A DNA stretch of 64,000 bases from NCBI GenBank assembly GCA_938084685.1, contig CALKGE010000004.1, forward strand, positions 204,204 through 268,203, written 5' to 3'. The notes under the pieces were generated by a model. It was given only the letters and a program-made list of their open reading frames with translations. It ran no database searches and was not told the origin of the DNA. Made by a program: the position numbers and the translations under genes. This DNA is from an uncultured Pirellulaceae bacterium. Its GTDB lineage: Bacteria; Planctomycetota; Planctomycetia; Pirellulales; Pirellulaceae. Shown here one piece after another: positions 37,078 through 45,623 of the stretch. Within the stretch, counting starts at the first letter, position 1; every line of letters begins with the position of its first letter.

Positions 37078-37117
37078 AAGCCGGCACGCTCTTCTGAAAA
37101 GAACGTGCCGGCTTTTT
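37078..37117 (+). terminator. Terminator between convergent alpha-2-macroglobulin and pgk genes
   Basis: An 11-base stem (AAGCCGGCACG / CGTGCCGGCTT), extended after one mismatch by four more pairs, is followed by five T on the plus strand. On the minus strand the hairpin is followed by TTATTTTTATT, so it may serve the pgk transcript too. Confidence 0.88.
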
Positions 37118-37148
37118 CTATTGGCTGGCAGGGATACGAGAGGACCTT

Positions 37149-38333
37149 TTAGTCGTCGAGCAAATCAACCGCTTCAAAACGACGGCCTTCCAACATCGCC
37201 AAACTCGCACCACCACCGGTGCTGACGTGCGAGACCTGATCAGCAAACCCCAGTTTCTCGATAGCTGCTGCACTGTCACCACCGCCGATGATACTTGTTG
37301 CTTCGCTGCCAGCAATGGCTTCGGCCACGCGCTTCGTTCCGGCATCAAACGGAGGCATTTCACAGACCCCCATGGGGCCGTTCCACACAACCAGTTTGGC
37401 ATCCGCCAGGATGGTCGCATAAACCTCGGCTGTTTCGGGTCCGATATCGAGTCCTTCAAACTCGTCAGCAATCTGGCCGAAGGGTACGACCTGTTTATTA
37501 CAATCGGAATTAAAATCGTCGCCACAATGCGTGTCAATTGGAAGCACAAGTCTATCTCCGCCTTGCGCAATTAATTCACCAGCCAACTCTACTTTATCCG
37601 GCTCTACCAGGCTTTTGCCTACACTTCCCCCTTTGGCCAATGCAAACGTGTACGCCATGGCCCCCCCAATGAGGACTTTGTCGCAAACACTCAAGAGATT
37701 ATTAATGACGCTGATTTTGTCAGACACCTTCGCCCCACCCAGAATCGCCACAAACGGACGATCCGGTTTCTCGAGCGCATCGGAGAGATATTGAATCTCC
37801 TTTGCCACCAGGAAACCAACCACTCTTGGCTTCCCTTCCATCGCCTGAGGCACTGCGACCATACTGGCATCAGTGCGGTGGCAAGTTCCAAACGCATCAT
37901 TGCAGTAGATATCACCAAAGGCTGCCAGCTGGGAGGCAAATTCGGCACAACCTCCCTTTTCACCTTCATTGAAGCGCAGGTTTTCAAGCACAACCACTCC
38001 GCCATCGGTAAGCGCCGCTACTTTGGCTGCAGCATCTGCTCCTACTGTATCTGTTGCCATCGCTACGTCGATACCCAGCAGTTCCCCGAGTCTCCTGGCA
38101 GCCGGAGCCAAACTGTACCGATGATCGTTTTCATCCCCCTTAGGCCGACCAAGATGGCTCATCAAGACAACGCGACCCCCTCGGTCTAATACAGATTTAA
38201 TCGACGGCAGGGCCATCTGGATACGACGATCATCCGTGATTTGTAATTCATCATCGAGTGGAACATTAAAGTCGACGCGTATGAGAACCGATTTCCCTAC
38301 AACATCCACCTGATCAATTGATTTCTTTGCCAT
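37149..38333 (-). CDS. pgk: Phosphoglycerate kinase
   Basis: 394 residues. The N-terminal RVDFNVPLD, the SHLGRPKG strand with substrate Arg, GGAKVSDK, and the nucleotide end [13 protein letters not shown] and [13 protein letters not shown] are all typical. It makes ATP from 1,3-bisphosphoglycerate in glycolysis. It stands alone: no gap or tpiA gene is beside it, unlike many bacteria. It is convergent with the alpha-2-macroglobulin gene across a shared hairpin. Confidence 0.96.
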   Translation of the reverse strand: MAKKSIDQVDVVGKSVLIRVDFNVPLDDELQITDDRRIQMALPSIKSVLDRGGRVVLMSHLGRPKGDENDHRYSLAPAARRLGELLGIDVAMATDTVGADAAAKVAALTDGGVVVLENLRFNEGEKGGCAEFASQLAAFGDIYCNDAFGTCHRTDASMVAVPQAMEGKPRVVGFLVAKEIQYLSDALEKPDRPFVAILGGAKVSDKISVINNLLSVCDKVLIGGAMAYTFALAKGGSVGKSLVEPDKVELAGELIAQGGDRLVLPIDTHCGDDFNSDCNKQVVPFGQIADEFEGLDIGPETAEVYATILADAKLVVWNGPMGVCEMPPFDAGTKRVAEAIAGSEATSIIGGGDSAAAIEKLGFADQVSHVSTGGGASLAMLEGRRFEAVDLLDD

Positions 38334-38563
38334 TACGTTTTACCATCCTGTCTTGAGCTACGGAACAAGTCAGACCTGAACCTGTTCTTCTTCAACCTAT
38401 TCTGATAGCGCGTTCCTTTTTTGAAAAGTAGCCTCTACTCCGACGAACAACCTGGCATGCTCATCACAAATTCACTTTGCCTTTCACTCCTAAAACCCTT
38501 AACATATTGTTCGCCCATGAAATGCGTCGAAAATTCCACACAACAACTTAGAGGGCAAACATC

Positions 38564-40123
38564 ATGAACTGGTGGCAATGGACACTCATTTCACTTGCTA
38601 TCCTCCTGCTTCTTCTGGCAATTGCGGATCTCACTCAAAAGAAACATACCATCAGGCGCAACTTTCCAATCATCGGAAGGTTCCGATACTGGCTCGAAAT
38701 GATCGGGCCCGAGTTGCGTCAGTACATTGTCACGAACAACAACGAAGAACGACCATTCTCCCGCGATCAACGACGCTGGGTTTATGCCTCGGCCAAACTA
38801 CAAAACAACTACTTTGGATTCGGGACAGACAAAGACGTCGAACTATCACCCAATCACCTGGTGATCAAACACTCAGCATTTCCCGTTAAGTCGCTTTGTA
38901 AAGACGAACCTGGTTACGATCCACTGCATGCGATTCCAGCGGCTAAAGTCCTTGGACGCTATCGTCATCGCAAGCATCAATTCCGTCCACCGTCGATCGT
39001 TAACCTGTCGGCCATGAGCTACGGCTCGCTGAGTGCGATGGCCGTCAAGGCACTAAGTCTCGGTTGTGCGCAGGCAAACTGTCTGCACAATACCGGAGAA
39101 GGTGGTATCAGTCCCTATCATATGATGGGTGCTGACCTGGTCTGGCAACTTGGCACCAGTTATTTCGGCGCTCGTAGTGAAGATGGCGGATTTAGCGAAG
39201 AAAAGTTCAAACAGACCCTGCAAAATGCGGAAGGCCGTGTCAAAGCGATTGAAATCAAATTCAGTCAGGGAGCCAAGCCTGGATTGGGCGGAATGCTACC
39301 GGCGGTCAAAGTCACTCCAGAAATCGCAAAAATCCGTGGTATCCCCGTTGGAAAAGACTGTGCCAGCCCCGCTCTCCACTCAGCATTTTCCAACGTCGAC
39401 CAAATGCTCGACTTTGTGGAACGACTGGCGGATCTGAGTGGCCTGCCGGTTGGTATTAAAAGTGCCGTGGGTGAAATGAGTTTCTGGGACGAACTGATCT
39501 CTCAAATGAGTTCCGGTACACGAGGAGTGGATTTCATCACCATCGATGGATCGGAAGGAGGAACCGGTGCCGCGCCACTCGCCTTTGCTGATCACGTGGC
39601 ACTCCCCTTCAAACTCGGTTTCACGCGCGTCTACCACCGATTTGAGGAAGCTGATCTGGCTGACAAAATCTTCTTTATCGGCTCGGGAAAACTGGGGTTC
39701 CCTGAAAACGGCTTGCTCGCTCTATCACTTGGCTGTGATGCCTTGAATATCGCTCGCGAACCCATGCTGGCAATCGGATGTATCCAGGCGCAAAAGTGTC
39801 ATTCCGGACATTGCCCTACCGGCATCACGACACAGAACAAATGGCTCATGGGAGGACTCGATCCCACGCTTAAATCCAACAGGCTGGCAAATTACCTGGT
39901 CACGCTCCGCAAAGAGATCATGCAATTAACGCACGCCTGTGGTTTTGAACATCCGGCCCAGATAACGCCCAGCCAGTTCGAGATTGCCGATGACCGGTAT
40001 GGCTGCCGAAATGTTGCAGACATTTTCGACTACGAAGAAGACTGGGGACAACCCGGTCCCGCCGATATCCACGAAGTTCTGGAAATCATGCACCACGACG
40101 AAGAAATCCGACGCACAGCCTGA
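38564..40123 (+). CDS. Membrane-anchored FMN-binding glutamate-synthase-family protein
   Basis: 519 residues, with GAGGG before the ATG. One membrane anchor (WTLISLAILLLLLAIADLT) is followed by the glutamate synthase FMN-binding barrel: NLSAMSYGSLSAMAVKALSLGCAQANC, HNTGEGGISPYH, GAKPGLGGMLPAVKV, ITIDGSEGGTGAAPLAF and the Cys-containing HSGHCPTGITTQ near the end. This is the archaeal GltB-like type that lacks the amidotransferase and the C-terminal beta-helix of full glutamate synthase. The chemistry in these short, membrane-bound members is uncertain; some may use ammonia or act on another amino group donor. Confidence 0.85.
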   Translation: MNWWQWTLISLAILLLLLAIADLTQKKHTIRRNFPIIGRFRYWLEMIGPELRQYIVTNNNEERPFSRDQRRWVYASAKLQNNYFGFGTDKDVELSPNHLVIKHSAFPVKSLCKDEPGYDPLHAIPAAKVLGRYRHRKHQFRPPSIVNLSAMSYGSLSAMAVKALSLGCAQANCLHNTGEGGISPYHMMGADLVWQLGTSYFGARSEDGGFSEEKFKQTLQNAEGRVKAIEIKFSQGAKPGLGGMLPAVKVTPEIAKIRGIPVGKDCASPALHSAFSNVDQMLDFVERLADLSGLPVGIKSAVGEMSFWDELISQMSSGTRGVDFITIDGSEGGTGAAPLAFADHVALPFKLGFTRVYHRFEEADLADKIFFIGSGKLGFPENGLLALSLGCDALNIAREPMLAIGCIQAQKCHSGHCPTGITTQNKWLMGGLDPTLKSNRLANYLVTLRKEIMQLTHACGFEHPAQITPSQFEIADDRYGCRNVADIFDYEEDWGQPGPADIHEVLEIMHHDEEIRRTA

Positions 40124-40146
40124 ATCCCCTGAATCCCGATGACCTG

Positions 40147-41913
40147 CTAGTCCGGATGCACAATCCTCAGATTGAGCTCGCCCAGCTGTTTGGTCTCCAC
40201 ATTACCAGGAGCACCTGTCATCAGATCAGAGGCTTTCTGTGTTTTGGGAAACGCGATGACATCACGAATATTATCCAATTCGCCGAACAGCATGACACAA
40301 CGATCAATTCCCAAGGCGATCCCACCGTGGGGTGGAGCCCCAAACTGCAGTGCTTCCAAAAGAAAACCAAAACGGTCAGCTGCGGTTTCCTGGTCGATGC
40401 CCAGCAGGTCAAAGACCTGAGCCTGCTGTTGCTGATCATGAATACGAATAGTACCACCGCCGGCTTCGTACCCATTGATGACCAAATCATAAGCGACTGC
40501 TCTTGCCTGCCCCGGATCGGAATCAAGTAAAGCAAGATCCTGAGGTCGCGGAGCTGTAAATGGGTGGTGCATTGCTACCCAACGATCTTCCTGATCATCG
40601 AACTCGAACATCGGAAATTCTACAACCCACGAGAAGTGCATCTCCTGAGGATCGTAGAGTTTCAACTCTGCGCCCAAGCGTTTTCGCAGCGCCGAAAGTG
40701 CTCGGCAACTCACTTCGTACGTGTCGGCAATAAAGAACATGATATCACCAACTTCGGCGTCCATCCGTTCACCGAACTCTGCCAGCAATTCGTCAGTAAA
40801 GTTTTTAGAAATGGGTGACCAAAGCGAGCCATCTTCTTCCACTCGGAACCACGCCAACCCCTTGGCACCAAAATCCTGCTTGACCCATTCCGTCATGCCG
40901 TCGATGTCTTTACGCGAGTAATTCCCGGCTGCCCCTTTGGCATTAACCCCTCGGACAACTCCGCCCGACTCAACCGCTCCGGAGAAAACTCGAAATTCCG
41001 CTTTGGCTGCCAGATCTGAGCAGTTGATCAGTTCCATATCAAATCGCAGGTCAGGCGCATCTGAACCATACCGCTGCATCGCCTCGTCGTAAGTCATCCG
41101 AGGCAAGGGAATTGGCAATTCAACTCCCTTGAGTTCCCGAGCCATCTTCTGCATCAATCCGTCGATCATGCCGATCACATCGTCCTGATCAACAAATGAC
41201 ATCTCGACATCCAACTGCGTAAACTCGGGCTGCCGGTCTGCACGCAAGTCCTCATCCCGAAAACATCGGGCTACCTGAACGTACCGATCATAGCCAGCGA
41301 CCATCATGATCTGCTTATACAGCTGAGGTGATTGCGGTAGTGCATAAAATTGTCCGTGATGAACCCGGCTGGGCACCAGGTAATCCCGAGCTCCTTCGGG
41401 AGTACTCCGCCCGAGGATAGGAGTTTCCACATCAATAAAGTGATTGGCTTCGAAATAGTCCCGCATCATTTTTATGATGCGACTACGCAGGATGAGCGTC
41501 TCCTGCATTTCATTGCGGCGTAAATCTAGATAGCGGTACTTGAGTCTCAGATCCTCACCTGGCAGCTCCTGCTGCGAAGGAGTAAACGGCGGTGTCTCGC
41601 TTTTATTGAACACCTCGAGTTCAGAAACACGCAGCTCCACCTCACCGGTAGGCAGTTTGTCATTGGCCGTTCCCTCCGGACGCTGGGCCACTCGACCAAC
41701 AACTCGAATAACATCTTCGTTTCGCAACGCGCTACCATCGTCTACCAGGCCACTTTCCGGACCGAAGACAACCTGAGTCTTTCCGTATCGGTCGCGCAAG
41801 TCAATAAAAACTGCTCCACCATGATCCCGGGAACTGTCGACCCAGCCACACAAAGTGACTTCCTGTTCGATATCCTCTGAACGCAATTCACCGCAGGTAT
41901 GAGTACGAAACAC
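40147..41913 (-). CDS. aspS: Aspartyl-tRNA synthetase, with non-discriminating signature
   Basis: 588 residues, bacterial type with the GAD insertion. The GTG at 41913 has AAGGA six bases upstream and yields FRTHTCGELRSEDI, aligned with the N terminus of known AspRS; a GTG at 41946 would add 11 residues. Class II motifs are seen: PQLYKQ, RCFRDEDLRADRQPEFTQLDVEMSF and GGIALGIDRCVMLF. In the anticodon-binding domain the residue equivalent to position 31 is His (SSRDHGG) and a Gly follows in RPEGTAN, the pair reported for tRNA non-discriminating AspRS. This suggests the enzyme charges both tRNA-Asp and tRNA-Asn, with Asn made by an amidotransferase elsewhere. Confidence 0.95.
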   Translation of the reverse strand: MFRTHTCGELRSEDIEQEVTLCGWVDSSRDHGGAVFIDLRDRYGKTQVVFGPESGLVDDGSALRNEDVIRVVGRVAQRPEGTANDKLPTGEVELRVSELEVFNKSETPPFTPSQQELPGEDLRLKYRYLDLRRNEMQETLILRSRIIKMMRDYFEANHFIDVETPILGRSTPEGARDYLVPSRVHHGQFYALPQSPQLYKQIMMVAGYDRYVQVARCFRDEDLRADRQPEFTQLDVEMSFVDQDDVIGMIDGLMQKMARELKGVELPIPLPRMTYDEAMQRYGSDAPDLRFDMELINCSDLAAKAEFRVFSGAVESGGVVRGVNAKGAAGNYSRKDIDGMTEWVKQDFGAKGLAWFRVEEDGSLWSPISKNFTDELLAEFGERMDAEVGDIMFFIADTYEVSCRALSALRKRLGAELKLYDPQEMHFSWVVEFPMFEFDDQEDRWVAMHHPFTAPRPQDLALLDSDPGQARAVAYDLVINGYEAGGGTIRIHDQQQQAQVFDLLGIDQETAADRFGFLLEALQFGAPPHGGIALGIDRCVMLFGELDNIRDVIAFPKTQKASDLMTGAPGNVETKQLGELNLRIVHPD

Positions 41914-42033
41914 TTGCTTTCCTTCAAATCTTAAATCTGGAACCACTTACTACGAAGCCAACTGGCCAGAAGCCAAACAAGTATTCTACTTTGCAAAGCT
42001 AAGATACAAAAGGCAGCTTTAACCCGGGAATCA

Positions 42034-42993
42034 CTACTCAGCCGCTAGCGCCATGATCGAATCCACTACATCGCCAGCGGTCATTTCTGCAGTCATGGAG
42101 ATCGGCTGACATTCGGGAAATCCTCGAAACCATGTTTCCTGCCGTCGAGCGAATCTGCGAGTATGAAAAACCACCTGTTGCTTGGTAGTCTCTAAATCCC
42201 GTTCGCCTCGTAGATATTCAATAACTTCTCGATATCCAACCGCCTGTAACGCGGTACGCCCTAATTGCTCGTACGTTTCCAGCAAACGGGACACTTCCTC
42301 CACCAGACCATTTTCAAACATCGCCTCGACGCGTTCTTCAATACGACGATGCAATTGTTCACGCGGCCAACTCAACTGAAAAACAAACCGCTTGCCAGAC
42401 CGGTACTGATTTTCAAACTCCTGTTGCTGATGACTGATCGGTTCACCAGTCAAGTGATAGACTTCCAAAGCACGAGTCACTCGGCGTATGTCATTGGGAT
42501 GGAATTTATGAGCGGAGACAGGATCCACCTGCGCGAGCTGCCGATGCAACGCTTCTTTGCCATGCAATTCCACCTGTTGCTCAACCTGCTTACGAAATTC
42601 CCAGTCAGCCGCCGGCCCTCCAAAGATCCCTCGCAGCAACACTTTGAGATACATCGGAGTACCACCGACAAACAACGCCTGTTTACCCCGCTGGTAGATA
42701 TCCTCGACGATACGATGAGCCCGCTGAAGATATTCAGCCACACTAAACTCCTGATCTGGCTCCAGAATGTCAAGCATATGATGAACGACCTGCTGCCGTT
42801 GTTCAGCAGTTGGCTTGGCCGTCCCAATATCCATTCCCCGGTAGATTGCCATGGAGTCGAGAGAAATGATTTCGGCGTTGATTCGTTCAGCCAATACCAG
42901 CGCAGCAGCTGTTTTTCCACTAGCTGTGGGCCCAGTCAAAAACCAGCACTGATCATCGATCGCCGGAATCGGCTCACGATTTTGCTCCGTCAT
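42034..42993 (-). CDS. miaA: tRNA dimethylallyltransferase
   Basis: 319 residues. The P-loop GPTASGKTAAAL, the DSMAIYRGMDIGTAKP motif with the catalytic Asp, and RRVTRALEVYHLTG and VFHTRRFARRQETWFRG are diagnostic. It adds an isopentenyl group to adenosine 37 of tRNAs reading U-initial codons. It lies 120 bases upstream of aspS and reads the same way. The start is opposite the hisE gene. Confidence 0.95.
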   Translation of the reverse strand: MTEQNREPIPAIDDQCWFLTGPTASGKTAAALVLAERINAEIISLDSMAIYRGMDIGTAKPTAEQRQQVVHHMLDILEPDQEFSVAEYLQRAHRIVEDIYQRGKQALFVGGTPMYLKVLLRGIFGGPAADWEFRKQVEQQVELHGKEALHRQLAQVDPVSAHKFHPNDIRRVTRALEVYHLTGEPISHQQQEFENQYRSGKRFVFQLSWPREQLHRRIEERVEAMFENGLVEEVSRLLETYEQLGRTALQAVGYREVIEYLRGERDLETTKQQVVFHTRRFARRQETWFRGFPECQPISMTAEMTAGDVVDSIMALAAE

Positions 42994-43169
42994 AATTGAT
43001 ACAACTCCACAAACTGGTTCTTCCCGAACCTACTTCACAGACTCTTTAAATACGGCCGCTTAACGGGAATTGTCAGAGACGGCAAGCGAGTCTACGATAA
43101 ACGCTTAGTATCAAACACGTTATTTCATCGTGGTTTCAATTCCATCTCCTGTAAAGGGGAAAGAATCCA

Positions 43170-43505
43170 TTGAATACAGCAATTCAGGTTTTACACCAAT
43201 TGATGTCGGTCATTGAGGATCGTCGCGAAAATCCTCCTGAAAAATCCTATACCACCAAGTTATTTAAGGGTGGCGATGAATTGATCGGGAAGAAAATCAT
43301 GGAAGAAGCCGGTGAAGTGGTGGAGGCAGCCGGTGAATCAGGTGATGAAGGGCGGGAACATCTGATTTACGAAGCTGCTGACCTGCTGTATCACCTCATG
43401 GTTTTATTGGGTCACCACGAAATACATATCCGCGAGATCGAGGCCGAACTTGGTCGCCGATTTGGAGTATCCGGTATCGACGAAAAAGCCTCACGAAATT
43501 CCTGA
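43170..43505 (+). CDS. hisE: Phosphoribosyl-ATP pyrophosphatase (HisE)
   Basis: 111 residues, starting with TTG and with AAAGGGGA as ribosome binding site. GKKIMEEAGEVVEAAGE and HLIYEAADLLYHLMVLL are the MazG-like metal-binding helices of HisE. It removes pyrophosphate from phosphoribosyl-ATP, step two of histidine synthesis. It is not fused to hisI. hisG follows 49 bases later, so the first two steps of the pathway are encoded together. Confidence 0.93.
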   Translation: MNTAIQVLHQLMSVIEDRRENPPEKSYTTKLFKGGDELIGKKIMEEAGEVVEAAGESGDEGREHLIYEAADLLYHLMVLLGHHEIHIREIEAELGRRFGVSGIDEKASRNS

Positions 43506-43554
43506 CCCAACAGCTCCAACCACACTATCTGACCGATATTTTTGAGATTCCATC

Positions 43555-44406
43555 ATGACAAACCTGCGTATTGGATTACCCAGCAAAGGCCGACTTTCCG
43601 ATCTGGCAAGCGAACTGCTCAAGGAAGCGGGCATCAAGTTTCGTCGCCAAAACAGATCGCTGTTTGCAAAAGTCTCTGACCTGCCGATCGAAATCATCTT
43701 CCTCAGAACAGATGACATCCCCGTGCTCTGCGCCGAAGGGGCCATCGATATGGGAATCACCGGGTCAGACCTGGTGGCCGAATCCCAAGCGGAAACGGAC
43801 ACTCGGCTTTCGCTCGGTGTTGGAAAATGCCGACTTGCTGTTTGCGTGCCAGACACTCTGGAAATCAGTGACCCGTCAGACTTGAACGACCTGAGGATCG
43901 CAACCAGCTTCACCAATGTGACACGAAGTTATCTGGCAGAACACAATGCAGCAGCCCATATTGTGCCACTCACCGGTTCTGTCGAAATCATGATCACACT
44001 GGGGATTGCCGATGCCATTGTCGATCTGGTCGAGACCGGATCGACGCTGGCCGCCAATCGACTCAAGATCTCTCATGAAATCGGAAACTACGAAACGGTC
44101 CTGATTCAGAACAAACAGAAGAAACACTCGGAATTAGCTGACCGAATTGTTCGCCGACTCGAAGGAGTGGTGATTGCCCGAGGGTATTCGCTGCTGGAAT
44201 ACAATATCCCTCGTGATCGCCTGGCAGAAGCAGAAGAAATCACTCCGGGATTCAAATCGCCCACCATTACTTCGCTTGAAGACAGTGACTGGTGTGCCGT
44301 TCGTGTAATGGTCAAGACAAAGCAGGTCACATCAGTGATGGATCAATTGGAAGAACTGGGCGCCTCAGCCATTCTGGAAACTCCCATCAATAACTGCCGC
44401 TTATAA
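43555..44406 (+). CDS. hisG: ATP phosphoribosyltransferase, long form (HisG)
   Basis: 283 residues, the long form with a C-terminal histidine-sensing domain (SDWCAVRVMVKTKQVTSVMDQLEELGASAIL). The catalytic part has LRIGLPSKGRL, GITGSDLV and DAIVDLVETGSTLAAN, which hold PRPP and ATP. It catalyses the first and feedback-controlled step of histidine synthesis. Its last six bases overlap the 3' end of the convergent amidohydrolase gene. Confidence 0.95.
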   Translation: MTNLRIGLPSKGRLSDLASELLKEAGIKFRRQNRSLFAKVSDLPIEIIFLRTDDIPVLCAEGAIDMGITGSDLVAESQAETDTRLSLGVGKCRLAVCVPDTLEISDPSDLNDLRIATSFTNVTRSYLAEHNAAAHIVPLTGSVEIMITLGIADAIVDLVETGSTLAANRLKISHEIGNYETVLIQNKQKKHSELADRIVRRLEGVVIARGYSLLEYNIPRDRLAEAEEITPGFKSPTITSLEDSDWCAVRVMVKTKQVTSVMDQLEELGASAILETPINNCRL

Positions 44407-45606
44407 ATCTCGCAGTTCCGCTTGCTGCAGGTTTTCGACGACCTGCCCTGCTAACGGACGTTGCGGATCCACCGGCACTGCCAAAAGCCGAGCACTCGCC
44501 TGGGCACCAATAAACCCGTACCGTTGCTCCAAGCCTAATGCGAATGCTCCGTTAACCGTAACCATCTCCAGCAACTGCCACTCGGTCAGCCCGGGGTAAG
44601 TTGCCGCCACCCATTTCATTTCGCGAATCAGGGAAAGGTCGGGATTGGATGCCCGTGAATCTGTTCCCAGACAAACCCGAACGTCGTTCTCAAGCAGTTC
44701 CTGCAGCGGATATCGATCATGCCGGAACCAGGCGTGCGTCCGAGGACAATAACAAACCGTTACGCTGTCTCTAACCGTCCCCAGATATTGAATTACTCGA
44801 GTCGGCAAGTAATTTCCATGGACAATTAACGCTCGCCAGCAGGTGGCCAGCATGCGAGCGTATGCGAGTAATTCCGGAGAATCCCCCAACGCCGAATCCT
44901 CCCACATATCCAATCGTTCCAGCATGTCACGTAAGACACCCTGCCCGGAATCAATAAGTTGACACTCCTCCCTGGTTTCTGCCAAATGCATCGCACAGGG
45001 CACACGATACTCCGCACTCAACCGGCACAACTCCAGCAACTGCTGCCAGTGAACGGTATACGGAGCATGAGGACTTACTCCGGCTGACACGCCAGCACGC
45101 TGACTTGCCATCAGATAGGCTTCTACGTCGGCAGTGACCTGCTCAACAGATTGACTTGAGTAGTTAATGACCTCGCGAAACGAGACCACTTCTGAAGCTG
45201 CCTGAGCATAAATGTCGGTCAATTGCCAGTCGGTTGTAATCTCTCCTACAGCAACCACGCCTGATGCTATCTGTTCGCTGAGACCAGCCTTGACCGCCGA
45301 AGACAAGCAGAACGATGGATCATCGGCTACCGCTCGCCGGTACGCGATCACCTCGGAAATCCAATGATCGAACGCAGCATCCGGGTTCCCCACAGGTGCT
45401 TCGAGCGCACTGAATTCCAGATGCGTGTGGGCATTCACCAATCCGGGCAGCAAAGCGACATCCCCCAGATCGATAAAAGGGGTGCCGGCAGGCAGGGATT
45501 GGTGCAAGCTGACCACACCACCTTCAGCAACTTCCACAAAACCAGATTCGATCTCGGGGGAAGTTACAGGAATAATCCAACGCGCTTTGTAGAATCTGGT
45601 CATCAT
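44401..45606 (-). CDS. Amidohydrolase, possible aminodeoxyfutalosine deaminase
   Basis: 401 residues from ATG at 45606; a GTG at 45639 would overlap the previous gene. Metal ligands of the amidohydrolase fold are visible: NAHTHLEFS (His-x-His), CAMHLAETREE, LIVHGNYLP and LGTDSRASNPD. The NAHTHLEFS form is shared by the SAH/MTA and aminodeoxyfutalosine deaminase group. It is in the same direction and only three genes away from mqnC and mqnA of the futalosine menaquinone route, which in some bacteria needs such a deaminase; that makes this function plausible. Adenosine- or guanine-type deamination is the alternative. Confidence 0.72.
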   Translation of the reverse strand: MMTRFYKARWIIPVTSPEIESGFVEVAEGGVVSLHQSLPAGTPFIDLGDVALLPGLVNAHTHLEFSALEAPVGNPDAAFDHWISEVIAYRRAVADDPSFCLSSAVKAGLSEQIASGVVAVGEITTDWQLTDIYAQAASEVVSFREVINYSSQSVEQVTADVEAYLMASQRAGVSAGVSPHAPYTVHWQQLLELCRLSAEYRVPCAMHLAETREECQLIDSGQGVLRDMLERLDMWEDSALGDSPELLAYARMLATCWRALIVHGNYLPTRVIQYLGTVRDSVTVCYCPRTHAWFRHDRYPLQELLENDVRVCLGTDSRASNPDLSLIREMKWVAATYPGLTEWQLLEMVTVNGAFALGLEQRYGFIGAQASARLLAVPVDPQRPLAGQVVENLQQAELRDL

Positions 45607-45623
45607 GTTCGGGCCACGATCCT

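Noticed and set aside
42265..42999. 244-codon plus-strand frame opposite miaA
   Set aside because: miaA motifs are complete on the minus strand; the opposite frame shows no family features.
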